Source: CAKZLS01 sp963771545 (GTDB taxonomy: Bacteria > Pseudomonadota > Alphaproteobacteria > Rhodospirillales > Defluviicoccaceae). Taken from it: 64,000 bases of DNA. Below, in pieces: positions 9,116 through 17,873 of this stretch. Every line of letters begins with the position of its first letter. Within the stretch, counting starts at the first letter, position 1. The notes under the pieces are model-generated. The model ran no database searches, was not told where the DNA came from, and worked only from the letters and a program-made list of their open reading frames with translations. A program made the translations under genes and the position numbers. The stretch covers positions 2,108,001-2,172,000 of the forward strand of contig CAVYTX010000002.1 in NCBI GenBank assembly GCA_963771545.1, in the 5' to 3' direction.

Positions 9116-10202
9116 GGTATTTCTCCGCATCGGCGCGCCGCAGGGTCAGTCCCAGGCCGGGACGGGTTGGATCCGGTCGCAGGGTTCCTTGCTCGGGTTT
9201 TAGGAAGCCGTCGAACAGCATGTCCTCGATGCGGGCGTGATCGTGGAAATATTCGATATGCCAGACGTTGTTCAAAGCCGCGCAAACATGCGCATGCAGT
9301 GTCGGCGCGGTGTGGGCGGAGACCGGTATCCCATACGCCCGGCAGAGCGCGCTTGCCTGCATGAAGCCGGTGAAACCGCCGCAGCGCGTGGTGTCGACCT
9401 GCAGGACGTCGACAGCGCCGGCCTCCAGCATGCGCCGGAAGTACCAGACGTCCCAACCGTATTCGCCGGCCGTAATGGCCATTCCCGGCGGCGCGCGGTC
9501 GCGGAGCAACCGCAACCCTTCGAGATCGTCCGACGAGACCGGCTCTTCGAACCAGCTCACATCGTCCTCGGCGAACCGCTCGGCCAAGGCCAGCGCCTGT
9601 TTCCGCCGGTAGGCCCCGTTACCGTCGACCATCAGGACCGCGCCCGCGCCAATGGCCTTTCGAGCCGCCCGCACCCGGCTGGGATCCTGCTCAGGATCGC
9701 TGCCGACCTTCATTTTCACCCGCGCGATGCCTTGCTCGACCCAACCGGATAGTTGCGCCCGCAAACGCTCCAGCGGATACGACGTGAAACCGCCGCTCCC
9801 ATAAATGGGTATCGCGTCCCGGGCCCGCCCCCATAGGTCGGTCAGCGAGAGGTCGAGAAGGCGGGCCTTGAGGTCCCAAAGCGCGTGGTCGACCGCCGCG
9901 ATCGCCATCAGCGCTTCGCCGGGACGGCCAAGGTTGCGAACCGCGCCGACCATAGCCTGCCATGCCGCCGGCACGTCCAGGACATCCCGGCCGACAATGA
10001 CCTCGGCGAGCTCGTCGCGGATAAGAACGGCGGCGGCCTTGTGCGCGTAAGTATAGCCGAGCCCCACCCGGCCGCCCGCGTGGACCGTGGCTAGAACGAG
10101 CGTGGTCGATGTCCAGGCGATGGTCCCGTCGGCCTCGGGATAGTCGGTCGGCACCGTATAGGCGTCGACCTCGACCCGCTCCACGCGAGGACGATCCCCC
10201 AT
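9108..10202 (-). CDS. Mandelate racemase / muconate lactonizing enzyme family (sugar-acid dehydratase type)
   Basis: This 364-residue enolase-superfamily enzyme has the catalytic set of the mandelate-racemase subgroup. The KMK motif is at residues 163-165, metal ligands are at Asp193 (MVDGNGAY), Glu219/220 (WFEEP) and Glu247 (AGEYG), and the Asp270 (VDTTRCGG) and His297 (SAHTAP) pair acts as the second base. Such enzymes abstract the proton alpha to a carboxylate, commonly dehydrating an aldonic acid. The ATG at 10202 overlaps the TGA of the TPP enzyme (TGATG), which argues against longer upstream starts. With an FAD oxidase and a TPP enzyme in the same operon, a sugar-acid or hydroxyacid degradation pathway is likely. 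The substrate is not determinable here. Confidence 0.85.
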   Translation of the reverse strand: MGDRPRVERVEVDAYTVPTDYPEADGTIAWTSTTLVLATVHAGGRVGLGYTYAHKAAAVLIRDELAEVIVGRDVLDVPAAWQAMVGAVRNLGRPGEALMAIAAVDHALWDLKARLLDLSLTDLWGRARDAIPIYGSGGFTSYPLERLRAQLSGWVEQGIARVKMKVGSDPEQDPSRVRAARKAIGAGAVLMVDGNGAYRRKQALALAERFAEDDVSWFEEPVSSDDLEGLRLLRDRAPPGMAITAGEYGWDVWYFRRMLEAGAVDVLQVDTTRCGGFTGFMQASALCRAYGIPVSAHTAPTLHAHVCAALNNVWHIEYFHDHARIEDMLFDGFLKPEQGTLRPDPTRPGLGLTLRRADAEKYHV

Positions 10203-12010
10203 CACGATGACCCGGGTTCGCGCTCGCGATGCGGCAATATTCTCTGCATCATCTGTTTGGCGCTTTGCCGGATGATGCCGGATTCGTCTGGGTCTCCCTT
10301 GACCAGTGCCGTCAAGTACGCCTTGGCCTGGCTCCAGGTGATGTGGGGCGGCAGCGGAGGAACGTCCGGATCGGCGAGAAATTCGATCACGCACGGCCGG
10401 TCGGCGGCCAGCGCCTGTTTCCAGCCGTCGACGATGTCTTCCGGCCTTTCGACCCGAATCCCCTTGAACCCGAGCAGGTCGCCGTATTCGGCGTAGGGAA
10501 AATCGACGACGTCTTGCGCCGCCTCGAATTTAGGATCGCCCGCGAGGGCGCGCTGCTCCCAGGTCACCTGATTGAGGTCGTGGTTGACCAGCACCATGAC
10601 GATGAAGCGCGGGTCAGACCATCGCTCCCAGTACTGGTTCACCGTGACGAGCTCGGCGTTCCCGTTCATTTGCATCGCGCCGTCGCCGACCATAGCCAGG
10701 ACCGGGCGGTCCGGATGAGCCATCTTGGCGGCGATGGCGTAAGGCACGCCGCTGCCCATCGTCGCGAGCTTGCCGGACAAGGATCCCATCATGCCCCGGC
10801 GGATTTTGATGTCGCGCGCGTACCAGTTGGTATGCGAGCCGCAATCGCCACAAAGGATAACGTTATCCGGAAGCAGAGGCGATAGCTCCCAAAAGATCCG
10901 CTGGGGATTGATCGGGTTCGCCTCCTCCATCGCCTTGGCTTCGAGTTCCCGCCACCAGGAAGCCACGTTGTCCTCGATGGTCTTTTGCCATTCGCCATCT
11001 TTCTTCGGCCTTAACTGGGACGCGAGACGTTTCAGGACTTCGACGCTGTCCCCGACCAGATTGACCTCCGTCGGGTAACGGAGATTGAAGTTGCGCGGCT
11101 GGATGTCGATCTGCACGGCCCGCGCCTGGCCGTCCTTGGGCAAAAACTCGGCGTAAGGAAACGTGGTACCGACCATCAAGAGCGTGTCGCAGTCCTGCAT
11201 CATCTCATAGCTCGGCCGGGTGCCCAGCAGACCGATGGACCCGGTAACGAATGGCAGATTGTCCGGCACCGCGGCCTTTCCGAGCAAGGCCTTGGCGACG
11301 CCCGCGCCGAGGAGATTGGCCACTTCGACCACTTCGGCGCCGGCGTGCAAGGCGCCGGCTCCGACCAGTATGGCGACCTTCTCGCCTTCATTGAGGACCG
11401 CCGCGGCGCGCGCGATCTCATCGTCGGTCGGCGTGGGTCGAGGAAGCGCGTGTCCAATTCCGGAATAGACATTGCCGTGGCTCCTGGGCGGAGACGCGAC
11501 GGCGTCCATTTCCTGAACATCGTTGGGCACGATGATACAAGTGACGGTCCGTTCCGCCGCGGCGATGCGAATGGCGCGATCGACCACGTGGCGCACCTGA
11601 GCGGGATTGACGATAGTCTCCACGAATGCACCGGCGACGTCCTTGAACAGGTTCTGCAGATCGACCTCTTGCTGATAGTCGCTGCCGAGCGAGGACGAGG
11701 CCTGCTGACCGACGATGGCGACGACGGGCATATGATCCATCTTGGCGTCGTAGAGGCCGTTGAGGAGGTGAATGGCGCCCGGACCCGACGTCGCGAGGCA
11801 CACTCCGACCTCGCCGGTGAACTTGGCGTGACCACCCGCCATGAAGGCGGACATTTCTTCGTGCCGCACGCGAATGTAGTCGAACCGGTCCTCGATCCGG
11901 CCCATGGCCCCCATCAGGCCATTGATCCCGTCGCCCGGAAAGCCATAAATGCGCCGGATGCCCCATTCCGATACGCGGTTCAAAAGGAAGTCCCCGACAG
12001 TCTGGCCCAT
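10202..12010 (-). CDS. Thiamine-diphosphate-dependent enzyme, pyruvate oxidase / acetolactate synthase-like
   Basis: This 602-residue enzyme has the three-domain POX/ALS fold. The N-terminal pyrimidine-binding domain has the catalytic Glu of VRHEEMSAF at residue 51. A central FAD/nucleotide-like domain is present, and the C-terminal diphosphate-binding domain has the GDG...N motif beginning near residue 442 (GDGAMQMNGN...NHDLN). The ATG at 12010 is chosen because AAGGAG lies 9 bases upstream on the minus strand; an in-frame ATG 19 codons earlier has no such site. It heads a tightly overlapping operon with the enolase-superfamily enzyme, the FAD/4Fe-4S oxidase and the ASRT protein. Residues ~123-433 are duplicated at 4865-5798. 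Confidence 0.85.
   Translation of the reverse strand: MGQTVGDFLLNRVSEWGIRRIYGFPGDGINGLMGAMGRIEDRFDYIRVRHEEMSAFMAGGHAKFTGEVGVCLATSGPGAIHLLNGLYDAKMDHMPVVAIVGQQASSSLGSDYQQEVDLQNLFKDVAGAFVETIVNPAQVRHVVDRAIRIAAAERTVTCIIVPNDVQEMDAVASPPRSHGNVYSGIGHALPRPTPTDDEIARAAAVLNEGEKVAILVGAGALHAGAEVVEVANLLGAGVAKALLGKAAVPDNLPFVTGSIGLLGTRPSYEMMQDCDTLLMVGTTFPYAEFLPKDGQARAVQIDIQPRNFNLRYPTEVNLVGDSVEVLKRLASQLRPKKDGEWQKTIEDNVASWWRELEAKAMEEANPINPQRIFWELSPLLPDNVILCGDCGSHTNWYARDIKIRRGMMGSLSGKLATMGSGVPYAIAAKMAHPDRPVLAMVGDGAMQMNGNAELVTVNQYWERWSDPRFIVMVLVNHDLNQVTWEQRALAGDPKFEAAQDVVDFPYAEYGDLLGFKGIRVERPEDIVDGWKQALAADRPCVIEFLADPDVPPLPPHITWSQAKAYLTALVKGDPDESGIIRQSAKQMMQRILPHREREPGSS
10710..11643. repeat. 934-bp direct repeat, copy 2 (parental copy inside the TPP gene)
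   Basis: This is the source copy of the block at 4865-5798. It lies wholly inside the intact TPP-enzyme gene. The distance between copies (5845 bp) equals the length of one operon-sized unit from 5799 to 11643, as expected if a tandem duplication had been followed by loss of most of the second unit. Confidence 0.95.
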
Positions 12011-12107
12011 TGCTAATGGCTCCTTTTCTTGCTCGTCGGTGTCCGTTGATGTCTGGTGAGGCTTCACGCCATATTAACTTTAGCTCGGATTTATCGGCGA
12101 TGCTTTA

Positions 12108-12785
12108 GGGTCTGTTGACGATTAACGCATGGCGATGACGGTGGCGACCATGTCGGGTTTGCGCCGTGGCTTGTGTCGGTTTTGTCGTAGCGTGTCGCGA
12201 TGCCGCGAAATTCCTTGATCTTGGCGAAGTAGTTTTCGACCAAATGGCGCCATCGGTACATGTCCTTGTCATAGGCGATCCGCTGTTTTCGGTTGGCTAT
12301 CGGTGGGCTAACGGCGATAGCGCCGCGTTGGTTCCAGCAGGGCATCGAAGCGAAGGTCTCGGATCAAGGGAGCGACGCCCGCCATGTCATGGCGCTGACC
12401 GGGAAGCAGCACGAACCGAACCACGCCTCCCAAGGCGTCCACCAAGGCGACGATCTTGGTGGTCAGGCCTCCTCTCGATCGCCCGATAGCCTGATTTTGA
12501 GTCCCCCTTTTGCGCCGCTCGCCTTCTGGTGAACGCTGACGATGGTGCCGTCGATGAGCGCATACTCGAAGTCCGGCTCTTCCGATAGGACCTCGAACAG
12601 CCGTTCGAAGACACCCTTTATCGCCCACCGGCGAAAGCGCTGAAAAACACTGTTCCATTTGCCCAGAACCACCGGCAGGTCGCGCCACGGCGAACCCGTG
12701 CGAACCCGCCATAAAACGGCTTCCAAAAACAAGCGATTGTTCGCCGCCGTAACCCCGCAATCCGTGACCTTGCCCGGAAGATGGG
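12108..12785 (-). mobile_element. Decayed IS5-family (IS427-like) insertion sequence
   Basis: An IS5-type transposase is readable only by switching frames. TAANNRLFLEAVLWRVRTG and SPWRDLPVVLGKW lie in one frame, GTQNQAIGRSRGGLTTKI in a second, and YRWRHLVENYFAKIKEFRG plus ATRYDKTDTS in a third. The remaining C-terminus (MVATVIAMR, stop 12122) lies in yet another. The DDE aspartate (LIDGTIVSVHQ) and glutamate (HLVENYF) are present, but the middle block with the second aspartate (ADKAYD-type) is deleted. One switch falls at AAAAGGGGGA, where some IS427 relatives use frameshifting; the others are decay. The right-hand transposon end is GGGTCTGTTGACGATTAACG beginning at 12108. Confidence 0.75.
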
Positions 12786-12952
12786 CGCAGCTTGGCGAGA
12801 TCGACCAGTTGGGCGAAGACGATGTCCTCGGGCAGCGTGGCCAGCCAATACTTGCAGAGCCCAAGGGCGGTGATCTCGGTGCGCAGCTTGGTATCGACGC
12901 CGGCGGCCGTCTCTCCTGCCGGAGACACGAACACAAGGCTTTGACAACACAC
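12785..12952 (-). pseudogene. IS701/IS4-like transposase fragment interrupted by the IS5-like element
   Basis: About 55 codons read KLRTEITALGLCKYWLATLP and then LVDLAKLR. This is the segment that precedes the WRIE(R/H)DYxELK block in IS701-type transposases. Similarity ends exactly where the IS5-like transposase (LPGKVTDCG) takes over at about 12784. The simplest reading is that the IS5-like copy inserted in, or recombined with, an older IS701-like copy. Only this fragment remains. Confidence 0.55.
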
Positions 12953-12973
12953 GGTAAATCATGAGCCGGACTC

Positions 12974-13996
12974 TTAGGACCGGCGTCTCCGCGCGGGAGC
13001 CCGGTCGCCGCCGTCGGGCGGGAGGGCCGCCGCGCACAGCCCCTCTTCCGTAAATCCGAAGAACCGCCAGGTGGCCCGCATGTGCTCGGTCAAGGGCGCC
13101 TCCGCGGTGATCACGCCGCCGCCGGGCCGGGGTATCCACAGGGCGCGGGCATGAAGATGCAGCTTCCGGCTCAGTTCGGTTCCCTCGAGGAACGCGCCGG
13201 CCCCGCCGTATTTGCCGTCGCCCAGAATGGGCGTGCCCAACGCCACGCAATGGGCCCGCAGCTGATGGGTGCGTCCGGTCCGCGGCTCCAGCGCCAGCCA
13301 GGCCGCCCGGCGGCCGGCGCGCTCGAGAACCCGGAAGTCGGTGATCGCCCTGAGCCCATCCTCCCGATCGGGAGCCATGCGCTCGCCGCCCCGTCCCGGC
13401 CGCTTAGCCAGCGCCAGATCGATGCGCCCCTCCGGCGGCTTCGGCGCCCCCACCACCGCCGCCCAGTACAGCTTGCGAACCTCCTTGGAGCGAAACGCCC
13501 GGGCCAACGCCGCCGCCGACGCGGCCGTCCGGGCCAACGCCATCGCGCCCGAAGTGTCCTTGTCGAGGCGGTGCACCAACCGCGGCCGCTCGCCGCCGAA
13601 CCGCAGTGCATCCAGCAGTCCGTCCAGGTGCCGGCGGACGCCTGTGCCCCCCTGCACGGCCATGCCGGCCGGTTTGTCGATAATGATGACCTGATCGTCC
13701 TTGTAAAGAACCCGCGCCAGCAGCGCGTCGGTCTCGGCCGCGCTGGGCGGCGCTTCATGGCGCGCCGACGCCGGCGCCGGCGATGGGATGCCGCCCAGCG
13801 GCGGAATCCGGATGGATTGATCCGCTTCCAGGCGAAGACCCGCCTTGACGCGCCGGCCGTCCACCCGAACGGATCCTTGGCGCAGCCACTTCTCGAGCCG
13901 GCCGTGGGTCACCTGGGGAAAGCGCCGCTTGAACCAGCGGTCGAGCCTGAGCCCATCCTCGTCCGCCGCCACCCGGACCGTTTCGACGCCGCTCAT
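12974..13996 (-). CDS. rluC: RluC/RluD-family 23S rRNA pseudouridine synthase
   Basis: This 340-residue protein has an N-terminal S4 RNA-binding domain (about residues 10-75; LDRWFKRRFP, LRQGSVRVDG). The pseudouridine synthase domain carries RLVHRLDKDTSG, in which the aspartate is the catalytic nucleophile, and RTGRTHQLRAH. Family members isomerise uridines in 23S rRNA; RluC modifies three helix-proximal sites in E. coli. The ATG overlaps the HAD hydrolase stop by four bases (13993-13996), a pairing common in Alphaproteobacteria. Assignment as RluC rather than RluD relies on general resemblance. Confidence 0.85.
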   Translation of the reverse strand: MSGVETVRVAADEDGLRLDRWFKRRFPQVTHGRLEKWLRQGSVRVDGRRVKAGLRLEADQSIRIPPLGGIPSPAPASARHEAPPSAAETDALLARVLYKDDQVIIIDKPAGMAVQGGTGVRRHLDGLLDALRFGGERPRLVHRLDKDTSGAMALARTAASAAALARAFRSKEVRKLYWAAVVGAPKPPEGRIDLALAKRPGRGGERMAPDREDGLRAITDFRVLERAGRRAAWLALEPRTGRTHQLRAHCVALGTPILGDGKYGGAGAFLEGTELSRKLHLHARALWIPRPGGGVITAEAPLTEHMRATWRFFGFTEEGLCAAALPPDGGDRAPARRRRS

Positions 13997-14931
13997 CGAG
14001 GACGATCGGGGGTGTCCGAATTCCGGGCCGCCGGCCGCACGCCTTGGGCCTCGTGACTAGGCGCCGGAGCGTTCCGCCAATCCAGATAGAGCTCGCTCAG
14101 ATCGGTAACCACCACATCGGCGCCATACCAGATGAACGCCGAGGCGTCCGCCGCCCGGTCGATCCCGACGATGAAGCCGGCCCCGGCGGCCTTGCCCGCC
14201 TGAATCCCGGTGACGCTATCCTCGAACACCACGCACCTGTCCATCTCCGTATGGAGAAGCTCGGCCGCCTTCAGATAGGTGTCGGGCGCGGGTTTGCCGG
14301 CCAGGCTCATGGCCGCCGCCTCGCGGCCGCTGACCATGACGTCGAACGCATCGAGGAGGCCGGTCATGCGGAGAACGGTTTCACAATTCTTGCTGGCCGA
14401 AACAACCGCCACCCTCTTGCCGCCGGCGCGGAACCGGTGAATAAGATCGACCGTGCTGTCGAACAGCTCGACGCCGTGCGTTTCCAGGTGATCCTTGAAG
14501 CGGCGGTTCTTGCGGTTGCCGAGTCCGCAACAGGTATCGGTATGCTCATCGTCCGACGGCTCGCCGAACGGCAGCGCAATTCCCCGGGAGACGAGGAAGT
14601 TGCAGACCCCATCGTAGCGGGGCTTGCCGTCCATGAAGTTGTGATAGTCGAGGTCGGTATCGAAGGGGCGGAACGGAATGTTGTTACGCGCCGAGAACCG
14701 CTCGAGGAACTCGTCCAGCACATCCTTCCACAAGCTGCCGTGGCTCACCGCCGAACGGGTGATCACGCCATCCATGTCGAACAGCATGGCATCGTACCGG
14801 TTCGCGTCGAGGACCTTGACCGCGCTCTTGTCCCCGGCGGACGATGCGTCGTTCCGGTCGTTCCCGCTGGCTTTGCCGTCCAAACCACGGCTCATGTCGT
14901 CACCCTTGTCCTGGCCGGCGTTCGGCTGCAA
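13993..14931 (-). CDS. HAD-superfamily hydrolase, beta-phosphoglucomutase-like
   Basis: This 312-residue HAD protein has motif I FDMDGVITRS (two catalytic aspartates), motif II VVSAS, the lysine motif in GKPAPDTYL and motif III VFEDSVTGIQAGKAAG. The insert between motifs I and II is the helical cap of the beta-phosphoglucomutase/trehalose-pathway group. It would transfer or remove a phosphoryl group from a sugar phosphate through a phospho-aspartate intermediate. The first ~40 residues are low-complexity and polar, and an alternative ATG lies 12 codons in (14895). It is the first gene of a two-gene unit with the pseudouridine synthase. Confidence 0.8.
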   Translation of the reverse strand: MQPNAGQDKGDDMSRGLDGKASGNDRNDASSAGDKSAVKVLDANRYDAMLFDMDGVITRSAVSHGSLWKDVLDEFLERFSARNNIPFRPFDTDLDYHNFMDGKPRYDGVCNFLVSRGIALPFGEPSDDEHTDTCCGLGNRKNRRFKDHLETHGVELFDSTVDLIHRFRAGGKRVAVVSASKNCETVLRMTGLLDAFDVMVSGREAAAMSLAGKPAPDTYLKAAELLHTEMDRCVVFEDSVTGIQAGKAAGAGFIVGIDRAADASAFIWYGADVVVTDLSELYLDWRNAPAPSHEAQGVRPAARNSDTPDRPR

Positions 14932-15031
14932 ACCAAATCACCTTTGGCACGCTTTTCACCCTCCGTCAACGTACCCCATCGCCCGTTAACGAAGGGTTCC
15001 GCGGGTTGACGGTTGCGCGCCACGGATTCTC

Positions 15032-16060
15032 TCAGTGATCGTCTTCGAGATCCTGCCGGGCCGGAACGAGAACCGCCGCCCCGGTGAGTTCCCCCTCTCG
15101 CAGACGGCGCAGGGCTTCGTTGGCCTGCTCCAGGGAGAATGTCTTGATCTCCGTCTTCACCGGGACCTTGGGCGCCAGTTCCAAGAACTCCACGCCGTCG
15201 CGGCGCGTCAGGTTGGCGACCGAGACGATCTTCTTCTCGCGCCACAGGATGTCGTAGGGAAAGGCCGGGATGTCGCTCATGTGGATGCCGCCGCAGACCA
15301 CGGTGCCGCCAGGGCGGATCGCGCGGAGCGCCGCCGGCACCAGCGGGCCCACGGGCGCGAAGATGATGGCGGCGTCCAGTTGTTCGGGCGGCATCTCGTC
15401 CGAGCCGCCCACCCACTCCGCGCCGAGCCGTTGGGCGAAAGCCCGGGCCATGGCGTCGCCCTCGCGGGTGAAGGCGAACAGGCGGCGTCCCTGAAACCGC
15501 GCCACCTGGGCGACGATATGGGCGGCGGCGCCGAAGCCGTAAACCCCCAGCCGCTCGGCGTCGCCGGCCATGGCGAGCGAGCGATAGCCGATCAGGCCGG
15601 CGCACAACAGCGGCGCCGCCTCGGCGTCGGTGTAGCCGCCATGGATGGGAAAGCAGTAACGCGCGTCCGCCACCGTGTAGTCGGCGTATCCGCCATCGAT
15701 CTGATAGCCGGTGAAGCGGGCTTCGGGGCACAGGTTCTCCCGCCCCGAGCGGCAATACGCGCAGCGCCCGCACGTCCAGCCGAGCCAGGGGATGCCCACG
15801 CGGTCGCCCGAGGCGAAGCTCTCCGTCCCCACCCCGGTTTCCACCACATGCCCGACGATCTCATGACCCGGGATGATGGGCAGCTTGGGCTCCGTCAGGT
15901 CGCCGTCCACCACGTGCAGATCGGTGCGGCACACCGCACACGCCGACACCTTGACCAGCACCTGCCCCGGCCCGGGGTCCGGACGGGCGACGGTCCGATG
16001 ATGCAGGGCCTGGTGGGGTGCGTCTAGAACCATGGCGTGCATGTGACGATGATCGGTCAT
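15032..16060 (-). CDS. Zinc-dependent alcohol dehydrogenase family protein
   Basis: This 342-residue medium-chain dehydrogenase has a catalytic zinc site formed by the cysteine in CAVCRTDLH, the histidine of PGHEIVGHV and the cysteine in LLCAG. A structural zinc lobe is formed by four cysteines in CGRCAYC...ENLC. The nucleotide-binding glycine motif is GVYGFGAAAH. Relatives oxidise primary alcohols or reduce aldehydes with NAD(H). The start overlaps the stop of the upstream TPP-binding enzyme by ATGA, so the two are co-translated; a decarboxylase feeding an aldehyde to a dehydrogenase would be a reasonable pairing. Confidence 0.85.
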   Translation of the reverse strand: MTDHRHMHAMVLDAPHQALHHRTVARPDPGPGQVLVKVSACAVCRTDLHVVDGDLTEPKLPIIPGHEIVGHVVETGVGTESFASGDRVGIPWLGWTCGRCAYCRSGRENLCPEARFTGYQIDGGYADYTVADARYCFPIHGGYTDAEAAPLLCAGLIGYRSLAMAGDAERLGVYGFGAAAHIVAQVARFQGRRLFAFTREGDAMARAFAQRLGAEWVGGSDEMPPEQLDAAIIFAPVGPLVPAALRAIRPGGTVVCGGIHMSDIPAFPYDILWREKKIVSVANLTRRDGVEFLELAPKVPVKTEIKTFSLEQANEALRRLREGELTGAAVLVPARQDLEDDH

Positions 16061-17721
16061 GGCCGCGCTCTCCCGCTGATCCGCGAGAGCCTTGTTCGGG
16101 TGCTTATGATCTCCGGATCGTACCGGAGCTCGATCAGCGCCGCCTTGCCCGCCACCAAGCTTCGGTCCAGGGCCGGCGCGAATTCATCGGTCCGCGCCAC
16201 CGTTTCGCCATGCGCTCCATAGGCGCGGGCAAGGGCGGCGAAGTCCGGATTGGTCAGATCGGTGCCGACTACCCGGCCGGGATACGCGCGCTCCTGGTGC
16301 ATGCGGATGGTGCCATACATGGCGTTGTTGAACACCAATATAATGGGCGCGACGCCGTGGTGCACGGCGGTGGCCAGCTCCTGGCCGGTCATGCCGAACC
16401 CGCCGTCGCCCACGCAGGCCACGACGGTTCGTTCCGGATTGAGCGCCTTGGCCGCCACCGCCGCCGGCACGCCGTATCCCATGGCACCGTTGGTGGCGCC
16501 CAGCAGCCGCCGTCCGGCCCCGAACCGCAAAAACCGCTGCGCCCAGCCGCTGAAGTTTCCGGCGTCGACGGTCACGACCGCGTCGGCCGGCAGACGGTTC
16601 CGCAGGTCCGCCAACACCCGCCCTAGATCCAGATCGCCTTCCACGCTCGGGATGGCGGTGTCGTGCTCGTAGCTCTTCCGCAGGCCCGACGCCCATTCGG
16701 ACCAGTGGCTTCCGTCCACTGGCGTCAAAGCCAGCCCTGCAGCAGCGAATTCCGGCATGCCCGAATGGATGGCAAGATCGGGTTCGAATACCCGTCCCAG
16801 CTCGGCCGCGTCCGCATGCACATGAACCAGGGCCCGATATGGATTGCCACGATCGATCAGCGTGTAGCCCTGGGTGACGATCTCGCCCAAACGCGTGCCG
16901 ACGGCCAGCAGCAGGTCGGCCTCCTTGACGCGGGCCACCAATTCGGGGTTGGGCGCGATGCCCAGCTCGCCCACGAAGCCGGGATGATGGTTGTCGAGGA
17001 TATCGTGGCGGCGAAAAGCGCAGCACGCGGGGAGGGTGTTGGTCGAGGCGAAGGCGGCCAAGTCTGCTCTCGCTTGGTCCGTCCAACCGCCGCCGCCCAC
17101 CACCATCAACGGCCGCCGGGCATCGTGAAGCACGCGATGCAATCGCTCCATGGATCCCGGATCCGGCTTCGCGCGGTCCGGCTCCGCGAATTCGGCGGTC
17201 GCGGCCTCGGTGGTGTCCGACAGCACGTCCTCGGGCATCGCCACGACCACCGGCCCCGGGCGGCCGCCGAGCGCCATCCGGTACGCGGCCGCCATCGCCT
17301 CCCCCAGCGCGTCGACGGTCTCCACTTGGACCACGTCCTTGGCCACCGGTCCGAACATGCGGACGAAATCCACCTCCTGAAACGCTTCCCGGCCGAGAAA
17401 CCGCGTTCCCACCTGTCCAACCAGAAGGATCATCGGCGTCGAGTCCTGAAAGGCGGTGTGGACGCCGATACTGGCGTTGCAGGCGCCAGGACCGCGGGTC
17501 ACCATGCACACGCCCGGCCGGCCGGTGAGCTTTCCATACGCTTCCGCCATCACCGCCGCGCCGTGCTCGTGGCGGCAGGTAATAACGCGGATCTCGCCCG
17601 GGACGTCGTACAAGGCGTCGAGGATCGGCAGATAGCTCTCGCCGGGCACGCAAAACGCCGACTCGATCCCGTACGCGCTGAGCGCGTCGACGACCACCTG
17701 TCCGCCCGTTCGCTTTTCCAT
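16057..17721 (-). CDS. Thiamine-diphosphate-binding enzyme, acetolactate synthase large-subunit-like
   Basis: This 554-residue TPP enzyme has the catalytic glutamate in TCRHEHGAAVMAEAYGK near residue 51, a substrate-channel motif CMVTRGPGACNA, and the diphosphate-binding GDGGFGMTGQELATA...NNAMYG segment near residue 430. Relatives condense or decarboxylate 2-oxoacids. No regulatory subunit (IlvN-like) follows, and the partner is an alcohol dehydrogenase, so a catabolic decarboxylase or carboligase is more likely than branched-chain amino-acid synthesis. It is only distantly related to the TPP enzyme at 10202-12010. Confidence 0.85.
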   Translation of the reverse strand: MEKRTGGQVVVDALSAYGIESAFCVPGESYLPILDALYDVPGEIRVITCRHEHGAAVMAEAYGKLTGRPGVCMVTRGPGACNASIGVHTAFQDSTPMILLVGQVGTRFLGREAFQEVDFVRMFGPVAKDVVQVETVDALGEAMAAAYRMALGGRPGPVVVAMPEDVLSDTTEAATAEFAEPDRAKPDPGSMERLHRVLHDARRPLMVVGGGGWTDQARADLAAFASTNTLPACCAFRRHDILDNHHPGFVGELGIAPNPELVARVKEADLLLAVGTRLGEIVTQGYTLIDRGNPYRALVHVHADAAELGRVFEPDLAIHSGMPEFAAAGLALTPVDGSHWSEWASGLRKSYEHDTAIPSVEGDLDLGRVLADLRNRLPADAVVTVDAGNFSGWAQRFLRFGAGRRLLGATNGAMGYGVPAAVAAKALNPERTVVACVGDGGFGMTGQELATAVHHGVAPIILVFNNAMYGTIRMHQERAYPGRVVGTDLTNPDFAALARAYGAHGETVARTDEFAPALDRSLVAGKAALIELRYDPEIISTRTRLSRISGRARP

Positions 17722-17873
17722 TCGCCCTTCGCTCTTTCCGTTCCGTCCAATCCAGGGACTTTACGCCAAGATAGGGAGCACGCGGCAGAGCGCGAGTTAA
17801 AAAATTGGCCGACTATTATCCGTTCGGCGGGTGCGCTAGTCTTTTATCGTTTGGGCACCGTTGGAGGGAAACA

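Noticed and set aside
7463..9364. A 633-codon open frame on the plus strand
   Set aside because: It is a GC-rich shadow antisense to the FAD/4Fe-4S oxidase, with no motif and no ribosome-binding site.
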